The notes under the pieces were generated by a model that was not told the origin of the DNA, made no database searches, and saw nothing but the letters and a program-made list of their open reading frames with translations. Below, one piece after another: positions 20,156 through 29,895 of a stretch of DNA of 64,000 nt (position 1 is the stretch's first letter; each line of letters opens with the position of its first letter). The stretch covers positions 186,001-250,000 of the forward strand of contig NZ_SMGD01000011.1 in the NCBI RefSeq assembly GCF_004339545.1. The letters run 5' to 3'. The position numbers and the translations under genes are program-made. The stretch comes from Celerinatantimonas diazotrophica (GTDB taxonomy: Bacteria; Pseudomonadota; Gammaproteobacteria; Enterobacterales; Celerinatantimonadaceae).

Positions 20156-20164
20156 AATCGAAGT

Positions 20165-22456
20165 TTAGTTAATTGTATTTTTAAACTTGTCTCGCAGCTT
20201 GCGCGCAACGTCGACCATAACCTGCAAGGCCGCAAGGGTTTCTGGCCAGTCTCGTGTTTTCAGTCCGCAGTCTGGGTTCACCCACAACCGCTCAAGTGGA
20301 ATTTTCTCGCTGGCTAACACGAGCAATTTTTCTATCCACTGAGAACTAGGAACAACCGGCGAATGAATATCATAAACACCAGGACCAATCTCATTTGGAT
20401 AATTAAAATCTTGAAAGGCATCCAACAGTTTCATTGCCGAACGAGAAGTTTCGATGGTAATCACATCGGCATCCATCTGTGCGATCGAAGCAATAATATC
20501 ATTGAACTGGCTGTAGCACATGTGGGTATGAATCTGCGTGGCATCATCAGCAACGCTGGCACATAAACGAAAAGCACGCACGGCTCGATTCAGATATTCC
20601 GGCCACTGGCTTTGTTTTAAAGGTAATCCTTCACGTAATGCTGGTTCATCAATCTGAATAATGCTAATTCCAGCTTTTTGTAGATCATCAACCTCATCAC
20701 GCAGAGCCAAGGCAATCTGTTCAGCAACATCTGCACGCGGAATATCACTGCGAACAAATGACCAACCTAAAATGGTCTGTGGACCGGTGAGCATCCCTTT
20801 AACTGGTTTATTCGAGCGTGATTGTGCATATGTACTCCAATGAATCGTCATCGGTTCAGCTCGACAGACGTCGCCGTAAATAATGGGGGGCTTAACACAG
20901 CGAGTTCCATAACTTTGCACCCAACCATATTGCGTCTGCTCCACACCCCTCAGATAAGGCGCAAAATACTCCACCATATCATTACGCTCTGGTTCACCAT
21001 GTACTAAGACATCGAGACCAAGTTGCTCCTGACGCTGAATCACTTCATCAATCTGTTCGGCTATAAATACATCATATTCAGTTTGAGTAATATCGCCTTT
21101 GACAAAAGCAGATCGGGTTGCACGAATATCCGACGTCTGCGGAAATGAACCGATCGTGGTCGTGGGCAGTAAAGGTAATTTTAGACTTTGCCGCTGAATC
21201 TTTGCTCGTTCAGCATACTCACTGGAACGATGAAAATCATCTTCAGTTAACCCATCCACTCGAGCGCGAACCGCTGGGTTATTAATACGCAGCGATTGAT
21301 TACGACTCACGACGACCTGTCTGCTTAGTGACAGATAATGACGGTCTTTTTCGCTCACTTCGTTATCCAGCTGATGGCCCAGCGCCACTAACTCTGAAAG
21401 TTTCTGCTTGGCGAAGCTCAACCAATTTTTTAATTCTGCATCAAGCTTGCCCTCGCGTTCTAAGTTAACCGGAACATGTAACAAGCTGCAAGATGGGGCA
21501 AGCCAGAGCCTATCGCCACGCACCTGATTCACCGGCTGCAGAATATCAAACCAGTAGTCTAAATCGCTGCGCCAGATATTTCGCCCATCAATGACCCCAA
21601 GCGATAGCACTTTGTCAGTTGGCCATTCGTTTACCGCTCCCTCCAACTGCCATGGAGCGCGCACCAAATCCAGATGAATACCGCTAACTGGCCATTGCGC
21701 AATATCAGATAAAGGAATAGATAAAGAGCCAAAGTAGCTAGTCAGTAATAATTGAACTGGGTTCTGTCCCAATTGCTGGTAGGTATCCGCAAAAGCTTGT
21801 TGCCAAACAGGATCTAATTCTAATGCTAAAATGGGTTCATCAATCTGCACCCAATCGATCCCCTTATCCGCAATCTTAGCCAGTAGTTGCTGATATCCTT
21901 TGAGCAAAGCGGGCAATAGCGATAATTTTTGCTGGCCCTCAAACCGCCCGAGATAGAGAAATGTTAATGGCCCAGTCAGCACAGCTTTCACCGGTAACGA
22001 TTGAGCGTTAGCTTCGTCGATTTGTTCCAGTAACGGGCTGTGGCCCAACTCAAATTGTTGTTCGGCTTCAAACTCAGGAACCAAATAATGATAATTCGTA
22101 TCAAACCATTTAGTCATCTCCAAAGCGGCATGGTTACCTTGTTCGTCACTGTGGCCTCGCGCTAAACTAAATAACTTGGTCAGCTCTGAAGAGTTTCCGC
22201 TGCCGCGATGACGTGAAGGCACAGCCCCAAATGTCAGCGCTAACTGCAGAATATGATCATACCAAGCAAAATCGCCTACAGGCAGTAGATCAATACCTGC
22301 CGATTGTTGGGTCTGATAATTTTGCCGACGTAACTGTTGCCCAATATTTTTCAGTTCATCTTCGTCAATTTTCCCTTGCCAGAATTTCTCAATGGCGCGC
22401 TTTAATTCGCGATCTTCACCAATTCGTGGATAACCTAAGTTGTGCAGTGTAGCCAT
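20165..22456 (-). CDS. metE: Cobalamin-independent methionine synthase
   Basis: The 763-residue enzyme transfers a methyl group from 5-methyltetrahydropteroyl-triglutamate to homocysteine. It starts MATLHNLGYPRIGEDRELKR. LLPTTTIGSFPQT opens the catalytic domain, and zinc ligands are visible in IHTHMCYSQF and NPDCGLKTR. It is divergent from its usual activator metR. Three MetJ-like boxes lie directly upstream of the ribosome site GAGGGC, so repression by MetJ with S-adenosylmethionine is likely. Confidence 0.96.
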   Translation of the reverse strand: MATLHNLGYPRIGEDRELKRAIEKFWQGKIDEDELKNIGQQLRRQNYQTQQSAGIDLLPVGDFAWYDHILQLALTFGAVPSRHRGSGNSSELTKLFSLARGHSDEQGNHAALEMTKWFDTNYHYLVPEFEAEQQFELGHSPLLEQIDEANAQSLPVKAVLTGPLTFLYLGRFEGQQKLSLLPALLKGYQQLLAKIADKGIDWVQIDEPILALELDPVWQQAFADTYQQLGQNPVQLLLTSYFGSLSIPLSDIAQWPVSGIHLDLVRAPWQLEGAVNEWPTDKVLSLGVIDGRNIWRSDLDYWFDILQPVNQVRGDRLWLAPSCSLLHVPVNLEREGKLDAELKNWLSFAKQKLSELVALGHQLDNEVSEKDRHYLSLSRQVVVSRNQSLRINNPAVRARVDGLTEDDFHRSSEYAERAKIQRQSLKLPLLPTTTIGSFPQTSDIRATRSAFVKGDITQTEYDVFIAEQIDEVIQRQEQLGLDVLVHGEPERNDMVEYFAPYLRGVEQTQYGWVQSYGTRCVKPPIIYGDVCRAEPMTIHWSTYAQSRSNKPVKGMLTGPQTILGWSFVRSDIPRADVAEQIALALRDEVDDLQKAGISIIQIDEPALREGLPLKQSQWPEYLNRAVRAFRLCASVADDATQIHTHMCYSQFNDIIASIAQMDADVITIETSRSAMKLLDAFQDFNYPNEIGPGVYDIHSPVVPSSQWIEKLLVLASEKIPLERLWVNPDCGLKTRDWPETLAALQVMVDVARKLRDKFKNTIN

Positions 22457-22468
22457 AACGCCCTCTTT

Positions 22469-22492
22469 AGATGGATAGATGTTTAGATGGCT
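22469..22492. promoter_or_regulatory. Three tandem MetJ (met box) operators upstream of metE
   Basis: AGATGGAT, AGATGTTT and AGATGGCT follow each other without gaps at exact 8-bp steps. Against the met box AGACGTCT they match 5, 6 and 6 of 8 bases. MetJ dimers bind tandem 8-bp boxes cooperatively (known). The site lies 13 bases before the metE start, in the metE-metR divergent region. A TAACATGA direct repeat at 22511 and 22542, 31 bp apart, lies beside it. Confidence 0.7.
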
Positions 22493-22555
22493 ACAAATAT
22501 GACATCATGCTAACATGATTAAAAATCATTTTTTTCATAATTAACATGAGTAAAA

Positions 22556-23470
22556 TTGATGATAGAAATTCGCCACCTTCGAACACTGCAGTCACTAGCC
22601 CAATCAGGTTCGGTTAGTCGGGCTGCTGAACAGCTCTATATCAGCCAATCAGCCTTATCACATCAACTCAAAGAGTTGGAACAGCGACTGGGTTGCACGC
22701 TATTCATTCGTAAAACAACGCCACTAAAATTTACTGAATCAGGCCGCATTCTTTTAGAACTGGCAGGCGATATTCTCCCTAAAATCTATCAAGCGGAGCA
22801 ACGGCTGGGTAACCGCACCGATATCCCTCCGAATGAATTAGCGCTCGCCTTAGAGTGTCACAGCTGTTATCTGTGGCTTTTGCCAGTATTAAAAGCCTTT
22901 TCCAAACAATGGCCCGAAATTCATGTGGAACTGATTAATGAACACCCTTTTGATGCACTAAGTGCACTGCAAAGTGGTGAATTACAATGGGTCTTGAGCG
23001 CCAATCCTCAAACAACCGAGCAGATAAATTATGCCCCTCTTTTTCATTATGAAACGGTAGTCGTATGCAGCAGTCACCATCCACTGGCTAAAGAGCCCTA
23101 TCTTCAACCCAGTCATCTAAGCCAAGCACATCTTATTACCTATCCGATCGCCGAACAGCGTCTCGATGTATTCAGTGAGTTTCTTCAGCCAGCAGGAGTT
23201 AAACCTGCAACCGTTCATTACACTCGTCACCCATTAATGATGCTTCAACAGGTTAGTCAAAGCGACGCACTCGCCGCTCTTCCCCGTTGGGTCGTCCAAG
23301 AACTCGGACAGGCATTGGATCTCAAAATGCTTGCTTTGGGAAATCAAGGGTTATGGCGTACCATGTATTTAGCTTATCGACAGAAGTCGCAACCATGGAC
23401 CGAGAATTTTATCGATCAGACTCGTCACCTAACTCGAAGTTTTCCTGGAATTAGGAGCAACTTTTCATAA
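22556..23470 (+). CDS. metR: LysR-type activator of methionine genes MetR
   Basis: The 304-residue protein has an N-terminal winged helix-turn-helix (EIRHLRTLQSLAQSGSVSRA, SQSALSHQLKELEQRLG) and a LysR substrate-binding domain. It is divergent from metE, the diagnostic arrangement of metR. MetR uses homocysteine as co-inducer and activates metE and, in enterics, glyA. The start at 22556 follows a 99-base shared promoter region that also holds MetJ boxes. Confidence 0.93.
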   Translation: MMIEIRHLRTLQSLAQSGSVSRAAEQLYISQSALSHQLKELEQRLGCTLFIRKTTPLKFTESGRILLELAGDILPKIYQAEQRLGNRTDIPPNELALALECHSCYLWLLPVLKAFSKQWPEIHVELINEHPFDALSALQSGELQWVLSANPQTTEQINYAPLFHYETVVVCSSHHPLAKEPYLQPSHLSQAHLITYPIAEQRLDVFSEFLQPAGVKPATVHYTRHPLMMLQQVSQSDALAALPRWVVQELGQALDLKMLALGNQGLWRTMYLAYRQKSQPWTENFIDQTRHLTRSFPGIRSNFS

Positions 23471-23609
23471 TTGCAGCTAAAATATGAAGTTATAATATGA
23501 TTTTTATTAATCGTTATTTTATATAAAAATATAAAATAAATTTCACTAAATGTGTCTAAAATAATCTTATTTTAGTCAAGACTGGCATTACTTATAATAG
23601 GCCCTCAAT

Positions 23610-24770
23610 TTGCTGCCCATTGATATACCAACTCTGTTAATAATGGACATTGCTCTTGGCATTGTTTCCAGCTTGATTCTGACACTATTATTGCGTTCTA
23701 TAAAACAATGTCATGGTGTCATATTATGGGGAATAGGTCATTGGTGCATTGCGATTGGGTTACTTTTTCTCTTTACCAGATTCTGGATCCCACTGCCTGT
23801 GAGTATTCTGTTTGGCAATACCATAATCAGCCTTGCGATTGCCTTAACCACATTTGGTTTTTACCGTTATCATTCATTAGATATCCCAAAACTCGCTGTA
23901 CTCATTTTCAGTTTCCCCATTATTACCTTCTTTGTCATTATTGTCGCCCTGCTAAATGATGCGTCATTTACACAGCGAGTATTCATAATTGATATTATTA
24001 TCTTGGCGCAGCTTTTTATTACGATTTATTTAGGTTTCATGCGTTTAGAAAACTTTGAAAGCGCCAGAAAATTTTGGGCAATCTTATTTAGTATTATATT
24101 TTTAGGGTTGATGATTCGGACTTTTTTAAATGTCATGACTCAACACAGTCAATTTATTGAAGCCGATAACTGGACAAATCTTTCACTAGTTATTCTCGAT
24201 ACAATTTATCTGTTTACAGCAGCCGTATTTATTCCTGCCATCGCCGCACAGAAACTCCAAAATCAAATACAGCAGTATGCAAATCACGATGAAGTGACTG
24301 GCTTATACAACCGCCGCGGGATGTATGAATATGCGGATCAGACCATGCGTAGCATTCATCCCCATGCGTTTTTAGCACTGATTGATATTGACTACTTCAA
24401 AAAAGTAAACGATCAACACGGACATCTGATCGGCGATCAGGTATTACGAGTCATAGCTGAATTAATTAGCTCAATTACACGAAGGAGCGATTTAGTTGCC
24501 CGCTTTGGTGGCGAAGAATTTCTGGTGTTAATGCCAGATCAGACACCAGAACAAGCACTAACTTGGGCCAATCGTACACTAGAAACGATCAGTAAACACC
24601 CGATTATAGTTGAAGATCAGCATCTGTTTATCACGGTCAGTATCGGACTAGCACAGTTGTCGGAGTCCGTTCAGACCTTTGAAGAAGGTATCGAAAAAGC
24701 CGATTACGCCCTTTACCAAGCTAAGGACGAAGGACGCAATTGCGTTCGTTTATATCAAGCTGACGCATAG
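23610..24770 (+). CDS. Membrane-bound diguanylate cyclase (GGDEF protein)
   Basis: The protein is up to 386 residues. The first ~215 residues hold about seven hydrophobic helices without a recognised sensory domain name. The C-terminal GGDEF domain has an intact active site GGEEF at residues 300-304 and an intact RxxD inhibitory site RRSD at 291-294, so it should make cyclic di-GMP with product inhibition. The TTG at 23610 follows a weak ribosome site; an ATG at 23643 is an alternative start. It converges on the macrodomain gene with a 16-base overlap. A c-di-GMP-type regulator (VpsT-like, 44915-45544) is in the same window. Confidence 0.88.
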   Translation: MLPIDIPTLLIMDIALGIVSSLILTLLLRSIKQCHGVILWGIGHWCIAIGLLFLFTRFWIPLPVSILFGNTIISLAIALTTFGFYRYHSLDIPKLAVLIFSFPIITFFVIIVALLNDASFTQRVFIIDIIILAQLFITIYLGFMRLENFESARKFWAILFSIIFLGLMIRTFLNVMTQHSQFIEADNWTNLSLVILDTIYLFTAAVFIPAIAAQKLQNQIQQYANHDEVTGLYNRRGMYEYADQTMRSIHPHAFLALIDIDYFKKVNDQHGHLIGDQVLRVIAELISSITRRSDLVARFGGEEFLVLMPDQTPEQALTWANRTLETISKHPIIVEDQHLFITVSIGLAQLSESVQTFEEGIEKADYALYQAKDEGRNCVRLYQADA

Positions 24771-25210
24771 CGAATCAAAGTGTGATCTTCCCCTTCGAGC
24801 TGCTGTTCGATAATTTTCTTAAGTAATGCCCAGTCACCGCCTCCCCTTCCGGCGCCGATCAGTGGGTAAGCAATGCGTAAGTTATGAAAATGCTGCTTCA
24901 CCAGTGCCAAAACAACATGCAGCGCTTCGTAATCAACATTACCATCTCCTACATGTCCATATTGGGTATAAGCGTTCACAACTGTAAAACGGTGGCCGTT
25001 GCGCTCAACCAAAGCACTGGTAAATGTGCCAAGCTTATTGCGATCACCTGGAATTGTATTCTGATCAGCCATGTATGCCTCAGGAAAATGCTCCTTTATC
25101 ATTGCAGCAATTCCTTGGCTCATATCATTGAAGCAATTACAACCGTGTACAATCACATCAAATGAGCCTTGCTCAGCGAGTGTGATTAGATCTCCATCGA
25201 TAACCTTCAT
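24755..25210 (-). CDS. Macrodomain protein (ADP-ribose binding or hydrolysing)
   Basis: The 151-residue single-domain protein starts MKVIDGDLITLAEQGSFDVI. It has the macrodomain ADP-ribose motifs HGCNCFNDMSQGIAAMIKEH (residues 22-41) and YPLIGAGRGGGDWALL. No other domain is present. Proteins of this type remove or bind ADP-ribose, but whether this one is a hydrolase is not visible. Its last 16 bases overlap the end of the convergent GGDEF gene. No toxin ADP-ribosyltransferase is next to it. Confidence 0.85.
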   Translation of the reverse strand: MKVIDGDLITLAEQGSFDVIVHGCNCFNDMSQGIAAMIKEHFPEAYMADQNTIPGDRNKLGTFTSALVERNGHRFTVVNAYTQYGHVGDGNVDYEALHVVLALVKQHFHNLRIAYPLIGAGRGGGDWALLKKIIEQQLEGEDHTLIRYASA

Positions 25211-25303
25211 TGTTTTAACTCTGCTCGCGGACTACTGTTAATAACAACTATAGCTATAAACTTTTCCAACTGCTCATAAAACAGTTGCACTGAAAGCATT
25301 TAT

Positions 25304-25336
25304 AAAAAAAACCGAGGCATCATAGCCTCGGTTGTC
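25304..25336 (-). terminator. Rho-independent terminator of lysS
   Basis: CCGAGGC and GCCTCGG form a 7-bp stem around ATCATA. Read leftward, the stem is followed by eight T. It lies about 30 bases after the lysS stop. Confidence 0.92.
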
Positions 25337-25363
25337 ATATCAAAAAAACGAATAAAGGAAAAC

Positions 25364-26872
25364 TTAACTCTCTTTACTTTGCGGACGCAATGCTGGAAAC
25401 AAGACGACATCACGAATGGTATGGCTATCAGTAAATAGCATAACCAAACGATCTATCCCAATTCCCTGACCCGCTGTTGGAGGCAATCCATGTTCTAAAG
25501 CAGTGATATAGTCATCGTCATAGAACATCGCTTCATCATCACCAGAATCTTTTGCCGCAACCTGCGCTTTAAAGCGTTCAGCCTGATCTTCAGCATCATT
25601 CAGTTCTGAGAAGCCATTCGCTATCTCACGTCCACCGACAAAGAATTCAAAGCGATCAGTAATAAATGGATTTTCATCGTTGCGTCGAGCCAGTGGTGAC
25701 ACTTCAGCCGGATACTGGGTGATAAACGTGGGCTGAATCAGGCGATGTTCAACAGTTTCTTCGAAGATTTCAGTCAATAGTTTACCTGCACCCCAATACG
25801 ATTCAATTTCAATGCCCATCGCTTTAGCAATAGGCTCCATGATAGAGCGATCCTGAACTTTATCATGATCAAGCTGCTGAATAGCTTCATTATCAGGATT
25901 AAATTGTTTCACTGAATCAAGCATGGAAAGTCGCGCATAAGTGCAGCCAAAATCAAACTCTTCTTCACCATATTTGACAAGACTACTACCCAGAACCTGC
26001 TCTGTGACCGATTTAAGCAACGCTTCGGTTAAATCCATAAGATCATGATAATCAGCATATGCCATGTAGAATTCCATCATCGTGAATTCTGGGTTATGCC
26101 GAGGGGATAAACCTTCATTACGGAAATTGCGGTTAATTTCAAACACACGTTCAAACCCGCCTACTACCAAACGTTTGAGATATAACTCAGGCGCAATACG
26201 CAGGTACATATCAATATCTAAGGCATTATGATGGGTGATAAACGGCCGTGCTGAAGCGCCCCCTGGAATCGTCTGCATCATCGGGGTTTCAACTTCGATA
26301 AAATCACGTTGTGTCATAAATTGGCGAATTGCCGCCATCACCTGCGAGCGGACTTTAAATGTCTGACGAGACTGTTCATTGACAATCAAGTCAACATAAC
26401 GTTGGCGATAACGTTGTTCTTGATCAGCCAATCCATGGAATTTTTCAGGTAACGGACGCAAAGATTTCGTCAACAGCTCAAAATGATCCATCATCACATA
26501 CAAAGCACCACGACCTGATTTATGCAGAGCACCTTTTACGCCAATAATGTCACCAATATCAAGCCCACCGAGTGCTTTAAGTGCTTTTTGCGTCTCTTTG
26601 GAAGCATAGGCTTGGATCTGACTGGTCATATCCTGAATGACAATGAACGGACCGCGCTTAGCCATGACCCGCCCCGCGATACTAACCACTAATCCCAGTT
26701 CTTCGAGCTCTTCGGTGGTCTTATCGCCGTGCTTTTCTTCTAAGTCTGCAGCGTAACTATCCCGGCGAAAATCGTTAGGATAGCCGTTCGATTTACCTAA
26801 TTTACGTAACTCGGTCAATTTGGCTCGACGTTCAGCAATTAGCTTGTTCTCGTCATGTACCTGTTCAGTCAT
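25364..26872 (-). CDS. lysS: Lysyl-tRNA synthetase, class II
   Basis: The 502-residue enzyme has an N-terminal OB-fold anticodon-binding domain ([19 protein letters not shown]) and class II core motifs: motif 2 around [20 protein letters not shown] and motif 3 [18 protein letters not shown]. It charges tRNA-Lys. It lies 21 bases after prfB in the conserved recJ-prfB-lysS block. Confidence 0.96.
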   Translation of the reverse strand: MTEQVHDENKLIAERRAKLTELRKLGKSNGYPNDFRRDSYAADLEEKHGDKTTEELEELGLVVSIAGRVMAKRGPFIVIQDMTSQIQAYASKETQKALKALGGLDIGDIIGVKGALHKSGRGALYVMMDHFELLTKSLRPLPEKFHGLADQEQRYRQRYVDLIVNEQSRQTFKVRSQVMAAIRQFMTQRDFIEVETPMMQTIPGGASARPFITHHNALDIDMYLRIAPELYLKRLVVGGFERVFEINRNFRNEGLSPRHNPEFTMMEFYMAYADYHDLMDLTEALLKSVTEQVLGSSLVKYGEEEFDFGCTYARLSMLDSVKQFNPDNEAIQQLDHDKVQDRSIMEPIAKAMGIEIESYWGAGKLLTEIFEETVEHRLIQPTFITQYPAEVSPLARRNDENPFITDRFEFFVGGREIANGFSELNDAEDQAERFKAQVAAKDSGDDEAMFYDDDYITALEHGLPPTAGQGIGIDRLVMLFTDSHTIRDVVLFPALRPQSKES

Positions 26873-26893
26873 TCTTTAACCTTTATCTTCTCT

Positions 26894-27992
26894 TTACAGC
26901 CCTGATTTCAGGCTAGCTTCAATAAATTTATCTAAATCGCCATCCAATACTGCTTGCGTATTGCGATTCTCGACTCCTGTGCGCAAATCTTTAATCCGTG
27001 AATCATCTAGCACATATGAACGGATCTGACTGCCCCAACCAATATCTGATTTAGTTTCTTCTTTGGCCTGTTTTTCAGCATTTTTCTTCTGCAGCTCAAG
27101 CTCATATAACTTCGCTTTCAACTGACGCATCGCTTGATCTTTGTTCTTGTGCTGCGAGCGATCATTCTGGCATTGAACAACCGTATTAGTTGGCAAATGG
27201 GTAATTCGCACGGCAGATTCAGTTCGGTTTACATGCTGACCACCGGCTCCAGATGCGCGATACACATCAATACGTAGATCGGCCGGATTAATATCGACTT
27301 CAATGCTGTCATCAATCTCAGGATAAACAAATGCCGATGCAAACGAGGTGTGACGCCGCCCGCCGGAATCAAATGGTGATTTACGAACTAACCGATGTAC
27401 GCCAGTTTCGGTACGTAACCAGCCGTATGCATATTCACCCAGAACTTTAACTGTGGCGCTTTTTATTCCAGCTACTTCACCGGCTGATTCTTCTATGACT
27501 TCGGCTTTAAAATGATGCGCTTCACACCAGCGCAAATACATCCTGAGCAACATCGCTGCCCAGTCTTGCGCTTCAGTGCCACCAGAACCAGATTGAATAT
27601 CGATATAACAGTCACTTTGATCCATTTCACCAGAGAACATCCGATGAAACTCTAATTTTTCCAGCTGTTTTAAAAGCTCCGATGCTTCAGACTCAGCCTC
27701 TTGGAAGGTCTCTTCATCGTCGGCTTCAACAGCTAACTCAACCAATCCTTCCACATCATCAATCCCTTGGTCCAGGGTATTAATGGTATTAACGACTTCT
27801 TCTAACGCCGCACGTTCCTTACCCAGTTTCTGAGCTCGTTCCGGCTCATTCCAGATCTCTGGTTGTTCAAGTTCCCGGGTAACCTCTTCTAAACGCTCAT
27901 TCTTACTGTCGTAGTCAAAGATACCCCCGAAGCAGTTCGCTACGCTCTTTAATATCGGCGAGGATATGATGAATTGCATTGACTTCAAACAT
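26894..27992 (-). CDS. prfB: Peptide chain release factor 2, with programmed +1 frameshift
   Basis: The gene is read in two frames. From ATG at 27992, 25 codons run [16 protein letters not shown] and so on to RGYL, then an in-frame TGA at 27915-27917. A +1 slip at CTT-TGA-C continues as [12 protein letters not shown]. The classic signals are present: GGGGG at 27924-27928 acts as the internal Shine-Dalgarno, then TATCTTTGAC. The full protein is 365 residues, like E. coli RF2. The tripeptide SPF that reads UGA/UAA stops and the GGQ catalytic motif ([12 protein letters not shown]) are present. RF2 controls its own synthesis through this UGA. Confidence 0.97.
27914..27929 (-). promoter_or_regulatory. 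prfB programmed +1 frameshift site
   Basis: The leftward strand reads CGGGGGTATCTTTGAC. The G-run pairs with the 3' end of 16S rRNA, CTT is the slippery codon, and TGA followed by C is the weakly read stop. The spacing equals that of the E. coli element. Confidence 0.97.
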
Positions 27993-28086
27993 GATTGCTT
28001 TCACCTGTCATTAGGATTTACTAAAGGGCGCTAATTTTACCTAATTGTGCGGGAAATAAACATACTTAGATGAATTATGCTGGCAA

Positions 28087-29853
28087 TTATTCACTCTTGA
28101 TATCCTGTTTGTTTAACAACTGAACCAAAAGCTGCACACTCCGACGGCCACGAAACTCGTTGATATCCAATTTATAAGCCAGTTGCACCTGGCGAACGCT
28201 TTGATCAGGCCAGCAATTCCGATCAATGTGAAATGCAATCGCATCTAATGTTGGCCCACCAGCAACAGGTTGCACTGTCATTTTTAGATGGTTTTGCCCC
28301 ACAATACGCTGATCTAATAACCAAAATAAACCATCAAACAAAGGCTCACTAAACCCCTGCCCCCACGGTCCCGATTTTTGTAATAACTGCGCAAATTCTA
28401 GCGACAATAAATCGCCTGAGAGTTCACCATCAGAGAGTAATGATCCTGTCAACTGTGCCGGCTGAATCCACTCGCTGGCAACTTTTTCTAACTGCTCTGC
28501 AAAAATCGGAAAATTAGCTTTTGCCAAAGAGAGCCCCGCGGCCATTGCATGGCCTCCAAATTTATCAATTAATCCGGGATTTAGGGTATCGATGCGCTCC
28601 AGTAAATCTCGCATATGTACACCACTGATCGAACGTCCCGAGCCTTTAATCGTTTGTTCATCACTATCGGCAAAAGCGAATACAGGGCGATAATATTTTT
28701 CTTTAATTCGTGACGCAACAAGTCCGACGACACCCTGATGCCAGTCGCTTTGATAAAGAGCCAATGCGTTAGGCAGGGTTTGGTGTTCAAAAGAGAGTTT
28801 AGCCACACTTTGCTCAGCTTCTTGCTGCATGCTTAGCTCGATTGCTTTTCGTTCACGATTGAGCTCGTCCATCGTCGAGGCCATTGGTCGGGCCTGAAAC
28901 AGGTCATCACTGACTAAACACTGGATCCCTAGGCTCATATCATCCAAGCGCCCAACCGCGTTCAAACGCGGCCCCAACGCAAAGCCAAGATCACTGGCTG
29001 TCAGTGATGACTGATTTTTACCCGAGATTTCGATCAACGCTTGAATCCCAGCACAGCATCGTCCAGCACGAATGCGTGATAAGCCTTGATGAACTAATAC
29101 TCTGTTGTTGTGATCAAGTACCACCACATCAGCCACCGTACCCAACGCTACTAAATCAAGATAATGCGCCAGATTAGGTTCAGGATAATTAGCAAAGAAA
29201 CCATTTTCACGCAATTTTGCTCGTAGCGCGCATAACAGATAAAACGCAACACCAACACCAGCTAAATTTTTACTAGGGAAGTCACACTCTGCTAAATTTG
29301 GATTCACAATTGCAGCCGCATCAGGTAGTTCATGCCCAGGTAAATGGTGATCCGTCACAATAACCGGGATACCCGCATCTCCAGCGGCTGCCACACCACT
29401 GATAGAAGAGATGCCATTATCAACAGTAACAATTAATTCCCCCTGACGCTCTTGAGCCAACTTGACAATTTCAGGACTTAAACCGTAACCATATTCGAAC
29501 CGATTTGGCACCAAAAAATCGACTTGAGTAAAGCCCATAGACTTGAGCCCGCGCAACATCAGGGCAGTACTGGTCGCGCCATCACAATCAAAATCCCCGA
29601 CAATAATAATCCGGCGTTGCTGATAAGCGAGTAATAACGCCACAGCAGAATCTAAACCATTAAGATGCTGCCAAGGGAGTAATGCTCTTAAATTACGCTC
29701 CAGTTCATCACTAACGCTCACTCCTCGGCTTAAATAAATTTGACGAATGATTTGTGGTATTTCCTGAGGGAGCTTGCCTAATTCAGTCGCCGCAACAGTT
29801 GGACGACGAACTAATTTCACATGATTCATAACGGGCGTATTTTGAGTTGTCAT
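28087..29853 (-). CDS. recJ: Single-stranded-DNA-specific 5'-3' exonuclease RecJ
   Basis: The 588-residue DHH-family nuclease has VGDFDCDGATST, VTVDNGISS, VTDHHLPG and NPNLAECDFPSKNLAGVGVA as motifs I-IV, and the C-terminal SGRSISGVHMRDLLERID and KFGGHAMAAGLSL of the DHHA1/OB part. It acts in RecF-pathway recombination and mismatch repair. It lies about 95 bases upstream of prfB, as in E. coli. The usual upstream neighbours dsbC and xerD are absent; bamC lies there instead. Confidence 0.95.
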   Translation of the reverse strand: MTTQNTPVMNHVKLVRRPTVAATELGKLPQEIPQIIRQIYLSRGVSVSDELERNLRALLPWQHLNGLDSAVALLLAYQQRRIIIVGDFDCDGATSTALMLRGLKSMGFTQVDFLVPNRFEYGYGLSPEIVKLAQERQGELIVTVDNGISSISGVAAAGDAGIPVIVTDHHLPGHELPDAAAIVNPNLAECDFPSKNLAGVGVAFYLLCALRAKLRENGFFANYPEPNLAHYLDLVALGTVADVVVLDHNNRVLVHQGLSRIRAGRCCAGIQALIEISGKNQSSLTASDLGFALGPRLNAVGRLDDMSLGIQCLVSDDLFQARPMASTMDELNRERKAIELSMQQEAEQSVAKLSFEHQTLPNALALYQSDWHQGVVGLVASRIKEKYYRPVFAFADSDEQTIKGSGRSISGVHMRDLLERIDTLNPGLIDKFGGHAMAAGLSLAKANFPIFAEQLEKVASEWIQPAQLTGSLLSDGELSGDLLSLEFAQLLQKSGPWGQGFSEPLFDGLFWLLDQRIVGQNHLKMTVQPVAGGPTLDAIAFHIDRNCWPDQSVRQVQLAYKLDINEFRGRRSVQLLVQLLNKQDIKSE

Positions 29854-29895
29854 GATGGCAACCTAAGCAGGTTGCCATCAAAGATGAGAAAATAG

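Larger units (their letters stand above)
19780..20164. other. glyA-metE intergenic region, no gene seen
   Basis: This 385-base stretch lies downstream of metE and upstream of glyA. It contains a palindrome at 19917-19937 and a metE-proximal hairpin at 20135-20155. No coding frame was convincing, and no MetR-type TGAA-N5-TTCA site was found. Confidence 0.5.

Noticed and set aside
22457-22555. MetR operator TGAA-N5-TTCA between metE and metR
   Set aside because: Only half-sites such as TGAA and TTCA at wrong spacing were found, although MetR control is likely from context.
27924-27988. prfB starting at TTG 27988 in the main frame ([10 protein letters not shown])
   Set aside because: The ATG at 27992 with the RGYL-TGA-C frameshift gives the conserved RF2 N-terminus; the TTG frame does not.
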